A DNA stretch of 64,000 nt from Chryseobacterium aahli (GTDB lineage Bacteria > Bacteroidota > Bacteroidia > Flavobacteriales > Weeksellaceae), in assembly GCF_022699665.1 (NCBI RefSeq), contig NZ_JALDNB010000008.1, positions 186,001-250,000 on the forward strand, read 5' to 3'. The position numbers and the translations under genes are program-made. The notes below the pieces were generated by a model. It did not search any database, was not told the DNA's origin, and was given only the letters and a program-made list of their open reading frames with translations. Below, piece by piece: positions 11,201-18,820 of the stretch (positions within the stretch are counted from its first letter, which is position 1; every line of letters starts with the position of its first letter).

Positions 11201-12545
11201 TTCTGAAGACGAAAACGGAAATACTGCGGAAGTAGTAGTATCTCGTACAACAGAATTTAGATTGGTTGCTGATAACGAAACCAGAACACCGTTAATGATT
11301 GCTAACGTACCTTACGGTTCTCAGTTACTAGTTAAATCTGGTGATAAAGTGAAAAAAGGCGATATCATTGCTAAGTGGGATCCGTATAATGCGGTAATCA
11401 TTGCAGAAAACGCCGGTAAGGTAGAATACGAGGATATTATCCAAGGTATTTCATTCCAACTAGAGATTGATGAGCAAACAGGATTTGAAGAGAAAGTAAT
11501 CTCTGAATCTAGAAATAAGAAAGCCGTACCTACATTGAAGGTGGTAGATTCTAAAGGAGTTGAGCAAAAAGGTTACAACTTACCGGTAGGAGCCCACTTA
11601 ATGGTAAACGATGGTGAAAAAATTAAGGCTGGTAAAGTCTTAATCAAGATCCCAAGAAAATCTGCTAAGTCAGGGGATATCACCGGAGGTCTTCCGAGAG
11701 TTACAGAATTATTTGAAGCAAGAAACCCTTCAAACCCGGCGGTTGTTACAGAGATCGATGGGGTAGTTTCTTACGGAAAAATCAAGAGAGGTAACCGTGA
11801 ATTGATCGTTGAGGCTAAAACTGGTGAGAGAAAAATTTATTTAGTTAAATTATCAAACCAGATCTTGGTACAGGAGAATGACTTCGTTAGAGCTGGTTCG
11901 CCACTTTCTGACGGTTCAGTTACTCCAGACGACATCTTGAAGATCAAAGGGCCAACTGCGGTTCAGGAATATTTAGTAAACGAAATTCAGGAAGTTTACC
12001 GTCTACAAGGGGTGAAAATCGATGATAAGCATTTCGAAATCATCGTAAGACAGATGATGACAAAAGTTTCAATCGTTGACGGAGGTGATACTCAGTTCCT
12101 TGAGGCTGCTCTAGAGCACAAATACGATTTCTTAATTGAAAACAACAGAGTATTTGGTCTTAAAGTAGTTACAGACGCTGGTGATTCTAAAGAATTCAAG
12201 CCAGGACAGATGATCACTGCAAGAGAACTAAGAGACGAAAACTCTAAGTTGAAGCGTGAAGATCAGGCTTTAGTTGAAGTAAGAGAAGCACTTCCTGCAA
12301 CGGCAACGCCGGTATTGCAAGGGATTACAAGAGCGGCTCTTCAGACTAAGTCGTTCATGTCTGCAGCATCATTCCAGGAGACCACTAAAGTTCTAAACGA
12401 AGCAGCAGTAGCTGGTAAAGTAGATACCTTGAATGGTCTTAAAGAAAATGTAATTGTAGGACACAGAATTCCTGCAGGTACAGGTCTTAAAGAGTATCAG
12501 AATGTAATCGTAGGTTCTAAAAAAGAATTCGAAGATTTAAATTAA
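8280..12545 (+). CDS. rpoC: DNA-directed RNA polymerase subunit beta-prime
   Basis: A 1421-residue beta-prime subunit. The N-terminal zinc site uses Cys63, Cys65, Cys78 and Cys81. The catalytic magnesium loop NADFDGDQM is at residues 472-480, with Asp474, 476 and 478. The second zinc site is Cys821, Cys895, Cys902 and Cys905. The bridge/trigger-loop region ([17 protein letters not shown] and [15 protein letters not shown]) is intact. It is co-transcribed with rpoB, and a hairpin followed by Ts lies directly after the stop. Confidence 0.99.
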   Translation: MSNKNKSSRFNKITIGLASPESILQDSRGEVLKPETINYRTHKPERDGLFCEKIFGPIKDYECACGKYKRIRYKGIVCDRCGVEVTEKKVRRERIGHIGLVVPIAHIWYFRSLPNKIGYLLGIPSKKLDMIIYYERYVVIQQGIAKKADGSDFDEKEFLTEEEYLDVLETLPPDNQYLDDADPNKFLAKMGAEAVEELLKRIDLDALSFDLRHKAHNEGSKQRRTEALKRLNVVEALRGANTRMINRPEWMIMRVLPVIPPELRPLVPLDGGRFATSDLNDLYRRVIIRNNRLKRLLEIKAPEVILRNEKRMLQESVDSLFDNTRKSSAVKSESNRPLKSLSDSLKGKQGRFRQNLLGKRVDYSARSVIVVGPNLQLHECGIPKDMAAELYKPFIIRKLIERGIVKTVKSAKRIIDRKEPVVYDILEGVMKGHPVLLNRAPTLHRLGIQAFQPKMIEGKAIQLHPLVTTAFNADFDGDQMAVHLPLGPEAILEAQLLMLGSQNILNPANGSPITVPSQDMVLGLYFMTKELSSTDEKKVLGEGLAFYSPEEAEIAYAEGRVSLNAKVRCRLPVKEEGVITTKLIETSVGRILFNQIVPKQSGYINELLTKKSLRNVIGKVLADTDFPTTVKFLDAMKDLGYSNAFKGGLSFSLGDIVVPVEKKKMIATSIETVDEIRANYNMGLITDTERYNQVIDVWTNTNAGLTEMIMSRMKVDQGGFNSVYMMLDSGARGSKEQIRQLSGMRGLMAKPQKAGSTGAEIIENPILANFKEGLSILEYFISTHGARKGLADTALKTADAGYLTRRLVDVAQDVIITEADCGTLRGTEVTALKKNDEIVERISERILGRVSLHNIYDPETDELVATADQIIEEALAKRIEEMGIEAVEVRSPLTCETKKGICAKCYGRNLATGKKIHMGEAVGVIAAQSIGEPGTQLTLRTFHQGGVSTNVSENPSISARRDGIVELDEVRTITSEDENGNTAEVVVSRTTEFRLVADNETRTPLMIANVPYGSQLLVKSGDKVKKGDIIAKWDPYNAVIIAENAGKVEYEDIIQGISFQLEIDEQTGFEEKVISESRNKKAVPTLKVVDSKGVEQKGYNLPVGAHLMVNDGEKIKAGKVLIKIPRKSAKSGDITGGLPRVTELFEARNPSNPAVVTEIDGVVSYGKIKRGNRELIVEAKTGERKIYLVKLSNQILVQENDFVRAGSPLSDGSVTPDDILKIKGPTAVQEYLVNEIQEVYRLQGVKIDDKHFEIIVRQMMTKVSIVDGGDTQFLEAALEHKYDFLIENNRVFGLKVVTDAGDSKEFKPGQMITARELRDENSKLKREDQALVEVREALPATATPVLQGITRAALQTKSFMSAASFQETTKVLNEAAVAGKVDTLNGLKENVIVGHRIPAGTGLKEYQNVIVGSKKEFEDLN

Positions 12546-12559
12546 TTCAAAATTTAATG

Positions 12560-12604
12560 TTCAAGGTTCAAAGATTTAATTTATTTTTGAGCCTTGAATT
12601 TTTT
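12560..12604 (+). terminator. Terminator or attenuator between rpoC and DUF3467 gene
   Basis: TTCAAGG plus TTCAAA (12560-12572) pair with TTTGAG plus CCTTGAA (12586-12598) as a 13-bp stem with one G-U pair, followed by six Ts. It probably reduces read-through from rpoBC into the small gene downstream. Confidence 0.55.
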
Positions 12605-12628
12605 AAACATAAAACATAAACAAAAATA

Positions 12629-12937
12629 ATGGACAACCAAAATCAAAACCAAGATCCAAACAACATTAACATTCAACTAAACGAAATGGTAGCTTCAGGG
12701 GTTTATTGTAACCTTGCTTTAGTAAACCATTCTCCATCAGAGTTTGTAGTAGATTTCATCCAGCTTATGCCGGGTGTACAGCAAGCGAACGTGCGTTCAA
12801 GAGTAATTCTTGCTCCACTTCACGCTAAAAGAGTTCTTACAGCTCTTCAGCAAAATATCACAAACTACGAGCAGCAGTTCGGAGAAATCAAAGAAGTTGA
12901 GCCTTTCGTATTAGGTGGAAACAACGTACAAGCGTAA
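12629..12937 (+). CDS. DUF3467 family protein
   Basis: A 102-residue protein of the DUF3467 family, found directly downstream of rpoC in many Bacteroidota. Its N-terminus is Asn/Gln-rich, followed by the conserved core GVYCNLALVNHSPSEFV, DFIQLMPG and VILAPLHAKR, then an Asn/Gln-rich helical tail. Its role is unknown; the fixed position suggests a link to transcription. The last ~107 bp plus the terminator occur again, mutated, at 14020-14178. Confidence 0.92.
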   Translation: MDNQNQNQDPNNINIQLNEMVASGVYCNLALVNHSPSEFVVDFIQLMPGVQQANVRSRVILAPLHAKRVLTALQQNITNYEQQFGEIKEVEPFVLGGNNVQA

Positions 12938-12960
12938 GGTTTTCTCAAAATATATAAGAA

Positions 12961-12988
12961 TGCCCCAGCGAAAGTTGGGGCATTTTTA
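12961..12988 (+). terminator. Terminator of the rpoBC-DUF3467 operon
   Basis: TGCCCCAGC pairs with GTTGGGGCA around a GAAA tetraloop and is followed by TTTTT. A 9-bp stem with a GNRA loop and T-run is a textbook terminator. Confidence 0.9.
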
Positions 12989-13036
12989 TTTGGTTTATAT
13001 TATAAAATTCCTTTGCTATGCAAAGCTAAGAGACTT

Positions 13037-13864
13037 TTAATTCGGATACACTCCAAAAACTACAATATTTGGATCAGAAAACATTTTTACTTGATAATTA
13101 TTGCCACCGTAACTAAAAGGAATTACAGACCCAAAAGATGTTAGATCATCTGTTACAACAATTTCTTTTGAGTTATTTTCTGAAATCAGCTCTCTGGTAA
13201 AATTAGTATCATATCCTACATGTGACCAATTGGAAGGAAGTGTGCCAAATGATCCAATGCCTGATGGAAATCCAGAATTTACATAACCATTAGCAACAGG
13301 ATTATTACCTGCATCAAGTATTTCATATCTCATATAATATATTTTTCCGGCTTTGTAAAGTAATTCTAATTCTTCGGCAGTAGCTCCGGAAGCGCTGAAG
13401 CTAAAAGCAATGTTTTGAGGAAAGATATTTGGTCCTAAACCAGAAATTGGAAAATGTCCTATCATAGAATCAACACCAAAACCATTTGAAGCAATTGGTA
13501 GTATTAATTCGTCTGAAGCAATTGTATTGCCATATTTTAAATTTGAATGGTAGAGTAATGGATATTGACCACTATCCAAATTAAATCCCATATAATCAGG
13601 GTAGTGCGGACTACTATCATCAATATAAGCTAAGCCTACATAAGCTTTAATTTTGATTTGAAACGGAGTGGAATGCTCAAACTTATAAATGACATCTTTA
13701 CCAACCCCAGCAATATCATACGGAGATTCATATGCCAGTTGAGGATCAATAGTTTTTGAAGAATTTCCTGTTGGTTTCGTTTCATTATCACGTAAAATAT
13801 CAGTTTCTGATGTGCTACAAGACAAGAGTAATACACTTACTAAAAGTACAATTGTTTTTTTCAT
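13037..13864 (-). CDS. Hypothetical lipoprotein
   Basis: A 275-residue lipoprotein using the ATG at 13864, which gives a standard lipoprotein signal (MKKTIVLLVSVLLLSC, acylated Cys16). A start 16 codons upstream would put a different hydrophobic stretch in front and would precede the likely promoter. I see no recognised domain. The mature part is beta-rich, with DDSSPHYPDYMGF, FSFSASGATAEE and a C-terminal SDPNIVVFGVYPN. It stands alone on the minus strand, between the rpoBC terminator and a degraded copy of that terminator, which suggests arrival by insertion. Confidence 0.8.
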   Translation of the reverse strand: MKKTIVLLVSVLLLSCSTSETDILRDNETKPTGNSSKTIDPQLAYESPYDIAGVGKDVIYKFEHSTPFQIKIKAYVGLAYIDDSSPHYPDYMGFNLDSGQYPLLYHSNLKYGNTIASDELILPIASNGFGVDSMIGHFPISGLGPNIFPQNIAFSFSASGATAEELELLYKAGKIYYMRYEILDAGNNPVANGYVNSGFPSGIGSFGTLPSNWSHVGYDTNFTRELISENNSKEIVVTDDLTSFGSVIPFSYGGNNYQVKMFSDPNIVVFGVYPN

Positions 13865-13882
13865 AATATTTTGATTTAAAAT

Positions 13883-13890
13883 CAAATATA
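13883..13890 (-). promoter_or_regulatory. Likely -7 promoter element of lipoprotein gene
   Basis: On the minus strand TATATTTG fits TAnnTTTG. The expected transcript start near 13876 is 12 nt before the chosen ATG. No clear -33 element is visible. Confidence 0.45.
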
Positions 13891-14019
13891 TAAAAAATAA
13901 ATAATAACCCATTATATAGTGATAAAATAAACGAAAATAAATAATTCAATGTAATGTTAGTATGTGTGTTTATAATTTAATAAATTAAATTAAATGCAAG
14001 ATTGTTTTTAATAAATTTA

Positions 14020-14178
14020 GAGTTATTGCGGTTCTTCAGCAAAACACCATAAACTACGAGCAGCAGTTCGGAGAAATCAAAAAAGTTGAGCCTTTCGTTT
14101 TAGGTGGAAACAACGTACAAGCGTAAGGTTTTCTCAAAATATATAAGAATGCACCAGCGAAAGTTACAGCATTTTTTT
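14020..14178 (+). pseudogene. Degenerate copy of DUF3467 gene end and terminator
   Basis: It aligns without gaps to 12831-12989 (offset 1189) with about 13 mismatches, roughly 92% identity. It covers the last ~35 codons of the DUF3467 gene, its stop, the short spacer and the terminator. The copy still reads as QQNTINYEQQFGEIKKVEPF to the same C-terminus, but it has no start. Its hairpin is broken: TGCACCA no longer pairs with TACAGCA. Confidence 0.85.
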
Positions 14179-14193
14179 TACAAAATTTATGCA

Positions 14194-14300
14194 TAGTATT
14201 TATTTGGGCGCCTAATTTCATCCGGAATTTATCCTGAGCTGTATCGAAGGGCTTCCGCTTTTTTACAAGGACGTAATATTCTCTTTCTTTCATTTTCAGT
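14194..14300. repeat. Mosaic of intergenic repeat motifs
   Basis: The stretch TATTTGGGCGCC, followed by a segment resembling the common ATCCTGAGC...TCGAAGG intergenic motif, resembles dispersed flavobacterial intergenic repeats from memory. No other copy in this window is close enough to prove the family. The short ORF crossing it is not a credible gene. Confidence 0.35.
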
Positions 14301-14412
14301 TAAAATTTTCATGTTATCAAACTTATTTTCATAGTCCAAAAGTGAATTATTAAGAATGATTAAAAATAATAGATTGATAAAAATAAATGTAACTAACAAT
14401 ATTTCAATTTTA

Positions 14413-14420
14413 TACCTTTG
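14413..14420 (+). promoter_or_regulatory. -7 promoter element of Crp/Fnr regulator gene
   Basis: TACCTTTG fits TAnnTTTG. The expected start near 14427 lies 16 nt before the ATG at 14443. It also excludes the in-frame ATG at 14356 as translation start. Confidence 0.55.
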
Positions 14421-14442
14421 TTTTAAGTTTCAGATAAAATAT

Positions 14443-15093
14443 ATGTTGAAGAATCAATTTATTATTAACAAATTCGGATTTTTGGGTGCTGATTTCTTAA
14501 AAGATCTCAACAAGCATGGAATCATCAGCAATGTAAAAGCTAAAACTGAATTAGCCAGTGAAGGGCAGAAGAATAAATTTGTTCCGTTTCTTATCAAAGG
14601 TTCAATCAGAGTATTTTCATTAAATGACGGAAGAGAGTTGATTTACTATTACGTAAGAGAAAACGATAGCTGTATGATGACATTTTCCTCTATTTTTTCT
14701 GATTATGTAAGCCGTATTTATGCAGTTGCAGAAGAAGATTCTGAGGTTTTATTGATTCCGGTTTCTGTAATGCATGATTGGTTGTTACAGTTTCCTGCAA
14801 TAAACAAATTATTTTATCAGGAATATGATAGACGGTTTTCTGACGTCATGAATATGGTGAATGAAGCGGTATTTCACAAGCTCGATAAAAGAATCCTAAG
14901 CTATATAAAACAACAGATATTGTTGACTGGTAACAATCCCATCAAGCTTACCCATCGGGAAATTGCTGTCAATCTTGGTACGTCAAGAGAAGTGGTAAGC
15001 AGAGTGATGAAAAAAATTGAAAACGAAGGTGAGATTTCTCAAAGTAAGCAGGGCATCAGAATAGTGCAGCCTGAAAATGTTAGCCAGTTCTAA
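14443..15093 (+). CDS. Crp/Fnr family transcriptional regulator
   Basis: A 216-residue regulator, with the start chosen at 14443, downstream of the likely promoter. The N-terminal half is a cNMP-binding-type beta-roll: LIKGSIRVFSLNDGRELIYYYV, then ENDSCMMTFSSIFS and a dimerisation helix. The C-terminal half is a winged helix, with HREIAVNLGTSREVVSRVMKKIE as the DNA-reading helix-turn-helix. It has only one cysteine, so it has no FNR-type iron-sulfur cluster. A near-consensus Crp/Fnr operator lies 52 bp after its stop, in front of the exported electron-transfer-type operon, so it probably controls that operon. The effector is unknown. Confidence 0.9.
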   Translation: MLKNQFIINKFGFLGADFLKDLNKHGIISNVKAKTELASEGQKNKFVPFLIKGSIRVFSLNDGRELIYYYVRENDSCMMTFSSIFSDYVSRIYAVAEEDSEVLLIPVSVMHDWLLQFPAINKLFYQEYDRRFSDVMNMVNEAVFHKLDKRILSYIKQQILLTGNNPIKLTHREIAVNLGTSREVVSRVMKKIENEGEISQSKQGIRIVQPENVSQF

Positions 15094-15144
15094 TAAATTT
15101 GTTTTAATGATTTTATAAAGCTGATTGATAAAAACAATATCGTC

Positions 15145-15160
15145 GGTGACTTTTGTCACA
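15145..15160 (+). promoter_or_regulatory. Crp/Fnr-type operator
   Basis: GGTGA-CTTTTG-TCACA differs from the TGTGA-N6-TCACA consensus at one base and contains a perfect GTGAC-N4-GTCAC palindrome. Its centre lies about 44 bp before the predicted transcript start, the class II activator position. Confidence 0.75.
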
Positions 15161-15182
15161 CACTTTTAAAAATTTTAGTCGA

Positions 15183-15190
15183 TAAGTTTG
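15183..15190 (+). promoter_or_regulatory. -7 promoter element of DUF5777-cytochrome operon
   Basis: TAAGTTTG fits TAnnTTTG. It lies 23 bp after the Crp/Fnr operator and 25 bp before the ATG at 15216. No TTTG appears at -33, as expected for an activator-dependent promoter. Confidence 0.6.
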
Positions 15191-15215
15191 TTGTATCAAT
15201 TTTAATTAAAATTAT

Positions 15216-16058
15216 ATGACAAAAACTCTATTATTTTTGTCGATGATTTCTTCAGTTCTTGCCTATTCACAGGAAGATCTGCTGAAAGATATTGACACCA
15301 TTTCAACAACCAACTCAACTTCGCCGCCGGCTTTCAAAGCACTTCAAATCGTTACCGGACAATCAACCAAACTCACTGCAAAAAATGAGTGGTATGTGGT
15401 TATTGCGCACCGTTTTGGAGATGTAAGTGAGGGTTTTAAAAACTTTTTTGGTCTGGATGATGCTTCTACCAAGCTTGGAGTAATTTACGGTGTAACAGAC
15501 GGAATTTCATTAAGTCTTTCAAGGGAAACCAACATGAAAACTTTTGAATTCGGAGCAAAATACAAGCTTCTGAAACAAAATGATGACGTACCCGTAGATC
15601 TTGTAGGGTATAATGTAATGGCATTAAACACAGATTTGGATACCGAAACTTATCCGCATCTGAAGTTTGGCGATCGGCTTTCTTATCTTACACAAGCTCT
15701 TATTTCCAGAAGGTTTAATGAGAATTTTTCTTTACAGCTGACGCCGTCTTATGTTCATAAAAATCTTTATGAGCCGAGCATTGAAAACAACAATCAATTC
15801 TTAACCGGATTAGGAGGACGATACAAGATTTCCAAAAGAATCTCGATCAATGCAGAGTATTTTGTGAATTTTGACAATCACAGTTTCTATAAAAATCCAT
15901 TATCATTAGGAATGGATATTGAAACAGGAGGTCACGTTTTTCAGCTGTTGTTCAGCAATTCTCAACTGAATTCTGATATTGGTTATCTGACAAACGCTAC
16001 CGGAAAGTGGGAGAAAGGACAGATTTTCTTTGGGTTTAATCTTTACAGAGTATTTTAA
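15216..16058 (+). CDS. DUF5777 family outer-membrane beta-barrel protein
   Basis: A 280-residue exported protein (signal peptide ending AYSQ) that resembles the DUF5777 beta-barrel family. Features seen are EWYVVIAHRFGDVSEGFKNF, GLDDASTKLGVIYGVTDGIS, alternating amphipathic strands and a C-terminal aromatic (FNLYRVF) typical of outer-membrane barrels. It is the first gene of an operon; the next ATG begins 2 bp after its stop. Context with a heme lipoprotein and a DOMON protein suggests an outer-membrane part of a respiratory or redox system, which is an inference. Confidence 0.85.
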   Translation: MTKTLLFLSMISSVLAYSQEDLLKDIDTISTTNSTSPPAFKALQIVTGQSTKLTAKNEWYVVIAHRFGDVSEGFKNFFGLDDASTKLGVIYGVTDGISLSLSRETNMKTFEFGAKYKLLKQNDDVPVDLVGYNVMALNTDLDTETYPHLKFGDRLSYLTQALISRRFNENFSLQLTPSYVHKNLYEPSIENNNQFLTGLGGRYKISKRISINAEYFVNFDNHSFYKNPLSLGMDIETGGHVFQLLFSNSQLNSDIGYLTNATGKWEKGQIFFGFNLYRVF

Positions 16059-16059
16059 A

Positions 16060-16410
16060 ATGAAAAAAATAATTTACATAACCAGTCTTATTCTTTTCAT
16101 TACCTCTTGTGAAAGCAGAACCTATGAAGAGATTTCTGACAATACGCCAATCGCAGAAACTGTAAGATATCAAACCGACATCAAACCGATTATCGATGCC
16201 AACTGTACAGTTTGTCATTCTGCTGGAGGATCAGCTTCTTTTCAGCCATTGACAAATTATAATCAGGTAAAAACGAATATTGACAACATCATTAACCGAA
16301 TTCAAAGACCCAATGGAGATCCTTTAAAAATGCCTCAGGGCGGTTCTCTGTCTCAAAATCAGATTAATCTTTTCGTAAAATGGAAAGCTGATGGTCTTAT
16401 TGAAAATTAA
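16060..16410 (+). CDS. c-type cytochrome lipoprotein
   Basis: A 116-residue lipoprotein (signal MKKIIYITSLILFITSC) with a single heme c motif, CTVCH, in a context typical of small heme-binding domains (TDIKPIIDANCTVCHSAGG). A possible distal Met ligand lies in PLKMPQGG. The ATG at 16060 was chosen because it gives the lipoprotein signal and follows the previous stop directly; an in-frame upstream ATG lies inside the previous gene. Probably a periplasmic-side electron carrier. Confidence 0.85.
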   Translation: MKKIIYITSLILFITSCESRTYEEISDNTPIAETVRYQTDIKPIIDANCTVCHSAGGSASFQPLTNYNQVKTNIDNIINRIQRPNGDPLKMPQGGSLSQNQINLFVKWKADGLIEN

Positions 16411-16423
16411 AAAAGAATTGAAT

Positions 16424-16969
16424 ATGAAAAATGTAGTATTAATCATGTTTTCGTTATTGTTCAGTAATCTTGTTTTGGCTCAAAAATACAGCTCAAAAAC
16501 AGGAAAAGTAACGTTTGAAGCTTCTGTACCTTTATTCGAAGATGTATCTGCGCAGGATAATAGCAATACTGTAATTCTCAATGCTGATACGGGCGAAATG
16601 GCATCGGTTTCTGTGGTGAAAAACTTTCAGTTTACGGTAAAACTGATGCAGGAACATTTCAATGAAAGCTATGCTGAAACCGCAAAATATCCGAAAACAA
16701 CTTTCAAAGGTAAAATTCAGGGTTTTGATAAGTCTAAATTAAATGCTAATCCACAGAAGTATACGGTTCAGGGAACACTGAATTTTCATGGTGTAGATAA
16801 AGTAGTTTCTTCAATTGCAACTATGTCCATGAAAGACGGGAAAATCTATATGCAGGGTGGTTTTGTCGCAAAACCGGCAGACTTTAAAGTTACTGTTCCA
16901 AAAATGGTGATGAAAAAAGTAGCTGAAAACGTAAATGTAGAATACAATTATACCCTTGTAAAACAATGA
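16424..16969 (+). CDS. YceI family periplasmic protein
   Basis: A 181-residue exported protein (signal MKNVVLIMFSLLFSNLVLAQ) with a YceI lipocalin-like fold: TGKVTFEASVPLFEDVSAQ, FNESYAETAKYPKTTFKG, the LNFHGVDKVV strand and the closing VPKMVMKKVAENVNVEYNY. YceI proteins bind isoprenoid or quinone-like lipids in the periplasm and often sit near cytochromes. The ATG at 16424 follows the cytochrome stop by 13 bp; its own stop overlaps the next ATG (ATGA). Confidence 0.92.
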   Translation: MKNVVLIMFSLLFSNLVLAQKYSSKTGKVTFEASVPLFEDVSAQDNSNTVILNADTGEMASVSVVKNFQFTVKLMQEHFNESYAETAKYPKTTFKGKIQGFDKSKLNANPQKYTVQGTLNFHGVDKVVSSIATMSMKDGKIYMQGGFVAKPADFKVTVPKMVMKKVAENVNVEYNYTLVKQ

Positions 16970-17493
16970 GAAAATTAATTTTATTTACAGTATTCTTCTT
17001 GAGTTTATCTTTTATATCAGCTCAGGAAAAAGCAAAATCAGTTTTTGATATCGCAAGAAGTGGTACACTTGAAGAACTAAAAGTTTTAATGAAGAAAAAT
17101 CCCGATGTCATCAATGAGATCAATGAGCAGAAGTATTCTCCTCTTATTTTAGCCTGTTATCGTGGGAATATGGAAGTAGTTGATTTTCTTATAGATAGTG
17201 TAAAGGATATCAATTACAATTCTCCAATGGGTACTGCGCTGATGGGAGTAGTATTCAAAGGTGATTTGAAATTAGCTCAAAAATTATTAGACAATAAATC
17301 TGATATTAATAAAGCAGATTCTCAAGGCACAACCCCTCTTATTTTTGCTGTAAAATTAGGAAATGTTGATATGGTAAAACTTCTTATAAAATATAAGGCA
17401 GAAAAAAGTATAATAGATAAAGAAGGAAAAACAGCTTTTGAATATGCTGTATTTTCAAAAAATCAAGAACTTATAAACCAACTAAAAAAATAA
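16966..17493 (+). CDS. Exported ankyrin-repeat protein
   Basis: A 175-residue protein with a signal peptide ending ISAQ and about four ankyrin repeats: FDIARSGTLEELKVLM, YSPLILACYRGNMEVVDFLI, NKADSQGTTPLIFAVKLGNVDMVKLLI and KEGKTAFEYAV. Its start overlaps the YceI stop by 4 bp, indicating translational coupling. Periplasmic ankyrin proteins are often protein-binding partners of redox enzymes such as catalase. Its partner here is unknown. Confidence 0.9.
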   Translation: MRKLILFTVFFLSLSFISAQEKAKSVFDIARSGTLEELKVLMKKNPDVINEINEQKYSPLILACYRGNMEVVDFLIDSVKDINYNSPMGTALMGVVFKGDLKLAQKLLDNKSDINKADSQGTTPLIFAVKLGNVDMVKLLIKYKAEKSIIDKEGKTAFEYAVFSKNQELINQLKK

Positions 17494-17496
17494 AAT

Positions 17497-18285
17497 ATGA
17501 AAAAAATTGTAATTCTTTCACTCTCATTAATCAGTTTTTTGAACTTTGCTCAACAAAAAACTACCGGAGATATTACATTATCTCCTAATAATGGTGTTAT
17601 GGCAAATTTCACTTTAGATAATACAACTTCTAAAGTAACTCTTTTGCTTAAAGGTCCTTCAGACAGATGGTTTGGATTGGGAATTGGTGTAAATGCTGGT
17701 TTCAGTATGTCTTCAGGTGATGCATTAGTTTACTCTGCGGTAACCTCCCCAATGCTCACAGATAGGAGTTTTACAGGATTGCAACAACCCCCTGTTGACA
17801 CTGTACAAGATTGGACAATTGTAAGTGATAATGTTGTTGCAGGAATAAGAACTGTAACTTTAACCAGAAACTTAACGACTTCTGATACTAATGATTTTCA
17901 GCTTCCTTATGCAACAACCAATTCAATAAGTATTGCTGGTGTAAGACCTCCCAGCGCAACTACTACAGTTGCTCCACATGGTGGAACCGCTAACGTAGGA
18001 TATGCTACTGCTTCTTTTACGGCTGTATTGGGTGTAGATGAATTGAATGCTTTAGAAAAAAACAAAGTAAAGCTTTACCCAAATCCTGCAAAAGAAACCG
18101 TAAGTTTCAAAAATGCTGATAAAATAAAATCTATCGACATTTACGAATCTACAGGGAGAAAAGTAAGATCAGTAAAATTAGAAGGCGACAACATCAATCT
18201 TGCTGATCTTAAATCCGGAAGTTATTACTTTGAAATCACTTTAAAAGATGGAAGCCTGACCTTCGAAAAATTAATTAAAGAATAA
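17497..18285 (+). CDS. DOMON-like protein with T9SS sorting tail
   Basis: A 262-residue exported protein. Residues ~20-175 look like a DOMON domain (heme- or sugar-binding immunoglobulin fold): VTLLLKGPSDRWFGLGIG and SMSSGDALVYS, then a DWTI strand and a hydrophobic C-terminal part. The last ~75 residues are a type A T9SS tail: KLYPNPAKETVSF, IDIYESTGRKV, LKSGSYYFEI and FEKLIKE. It is therefore probably displayed on or released from the cell surface. It is the last gene of the operon, 3 bp after the ankyrin gene. A heme-binding surface role fits the cytochrome neighbour but is inferred. Confidence 0.8.
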   Translation: MKKIVILSLSLISFLNFAQQKTTGDITLSPNNGVMANFTLDNTTSKVTLLLKGPSDRWFGLGIGVNAGFSMSSGDALVYSAVTSPMLTDRSFTGLQQPPVDTVQDWTIVSDNVVAGIRTVTLTRNLTTSDTNDFQLPYATTNSISIAGVRPPSATTTVAPHGGTANVGYATASFTAVLGVDELNALEKNKVKLYPNPAKETVSFKNADKIKSIDIYESTGRKVRSVKLEGDNINLADLKSGSYYFEITLKDGSLTFEKLIKE

Positions 18286-18290
18286 AATGA

Positions 18291-18314
18291 AGCCACTGAA
18301 AAGTGGCTTTTTTT
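18291..18314 (+). terminator. Terminator of the cytochrome-DOMON operon
   Basis: AGCCACT and AGTGGCT flank a GAAA tetraloop and are followed by seven Ts. Confidence 0.9.
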
Positions 18315-18735
18315 ATTCGCATATATAATCTCTATCAATCAGTACTTTATTTCTAAAATAAAATCTTGCATAGCATTTATCTGAGTTATTTTGAATATTA
18401 TTATCACAATATGAATTAAAGAAATAAGTAAAAATTTCAGTGGTAGAACTATCTTCTTCAATCATATTAGGTTTTCCGAATATCATTTTAAAATCTGGTA
18501 GATTTGAATTTGTAAGATTATATTTTTTGATTAGATCTTCTGAATAATCATTATTTCTTTTATTTAAACATCCTAAAGAATCTTTAATCCAATCATTATC
18601 CATTTCTCTTGTGTTAGTATATTTTTTGTTATCCTTATTACAGCTTAGGAATAAAAGAAAGATAGATAAAATTGTAATTATTTTCACGTTTAATTTCTTT
18701 GAAGTTAAAGTTAAAAGTTTTTTGTTTGAATTCAT
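18313..18735 (-). CDS. Small hypothetical lipoprotein
   Basis: A 140-residue lipoprotein read from the ATG at 18735. It has a positively charged N-region, then IITILSIFLLFLSC as signal and lipobox. The longer reading frame upstream overlaps the divergent promoter at 18798 and is unlikely. The mature part is acidic and Asn-rich, with two Cys near the end (YCDNN, KCYARF), and has no domain I recognise. It converges on the preceding operon and shares its terminator region. Confidence 0.7.
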   Translation of the reverse strand: MNSNKKLLTLTSKKLNVKIITILSIFLLFLSCNKDNKKYTNTREMDNDWIKDSLGCLNKRNNDYSEDLIKKYNLTNSNLPDFKMIFGKPNMIEEDSSTTEIFTYFFNSYCDNNIQNNSDKCYARFYFRNKVLIDRDYICE

Positions 18736-18797
18736 TCTAAAATATCCTCTTAATGTTTTTTTAACGTGCGAAACTTTTCTGTGAAATTTTCGGAGAT

Positions 18798-18805
18798 TAC
18801 CTTTG
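18798..18805 (+). promoter_or_regulatory. -7 promoter element of phosphodiesterase gene
   Basis: TACCTTTG fits TAnnTTTG, 16 bp before the ATG at 18821. The expected start near 18812 supports that ATG rather than the one at 18803. Confidence 0.55.
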
Positions 18806-18820
18806 CACAAATTCTTTATA

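Noticed and set aside
14054..14293. 79-codon minus-strand ORF over the repeat region
   Set aside because: It lies across the duplicated DUF3467 remnant and intergenic repeats in antisense and has no domain or start context.
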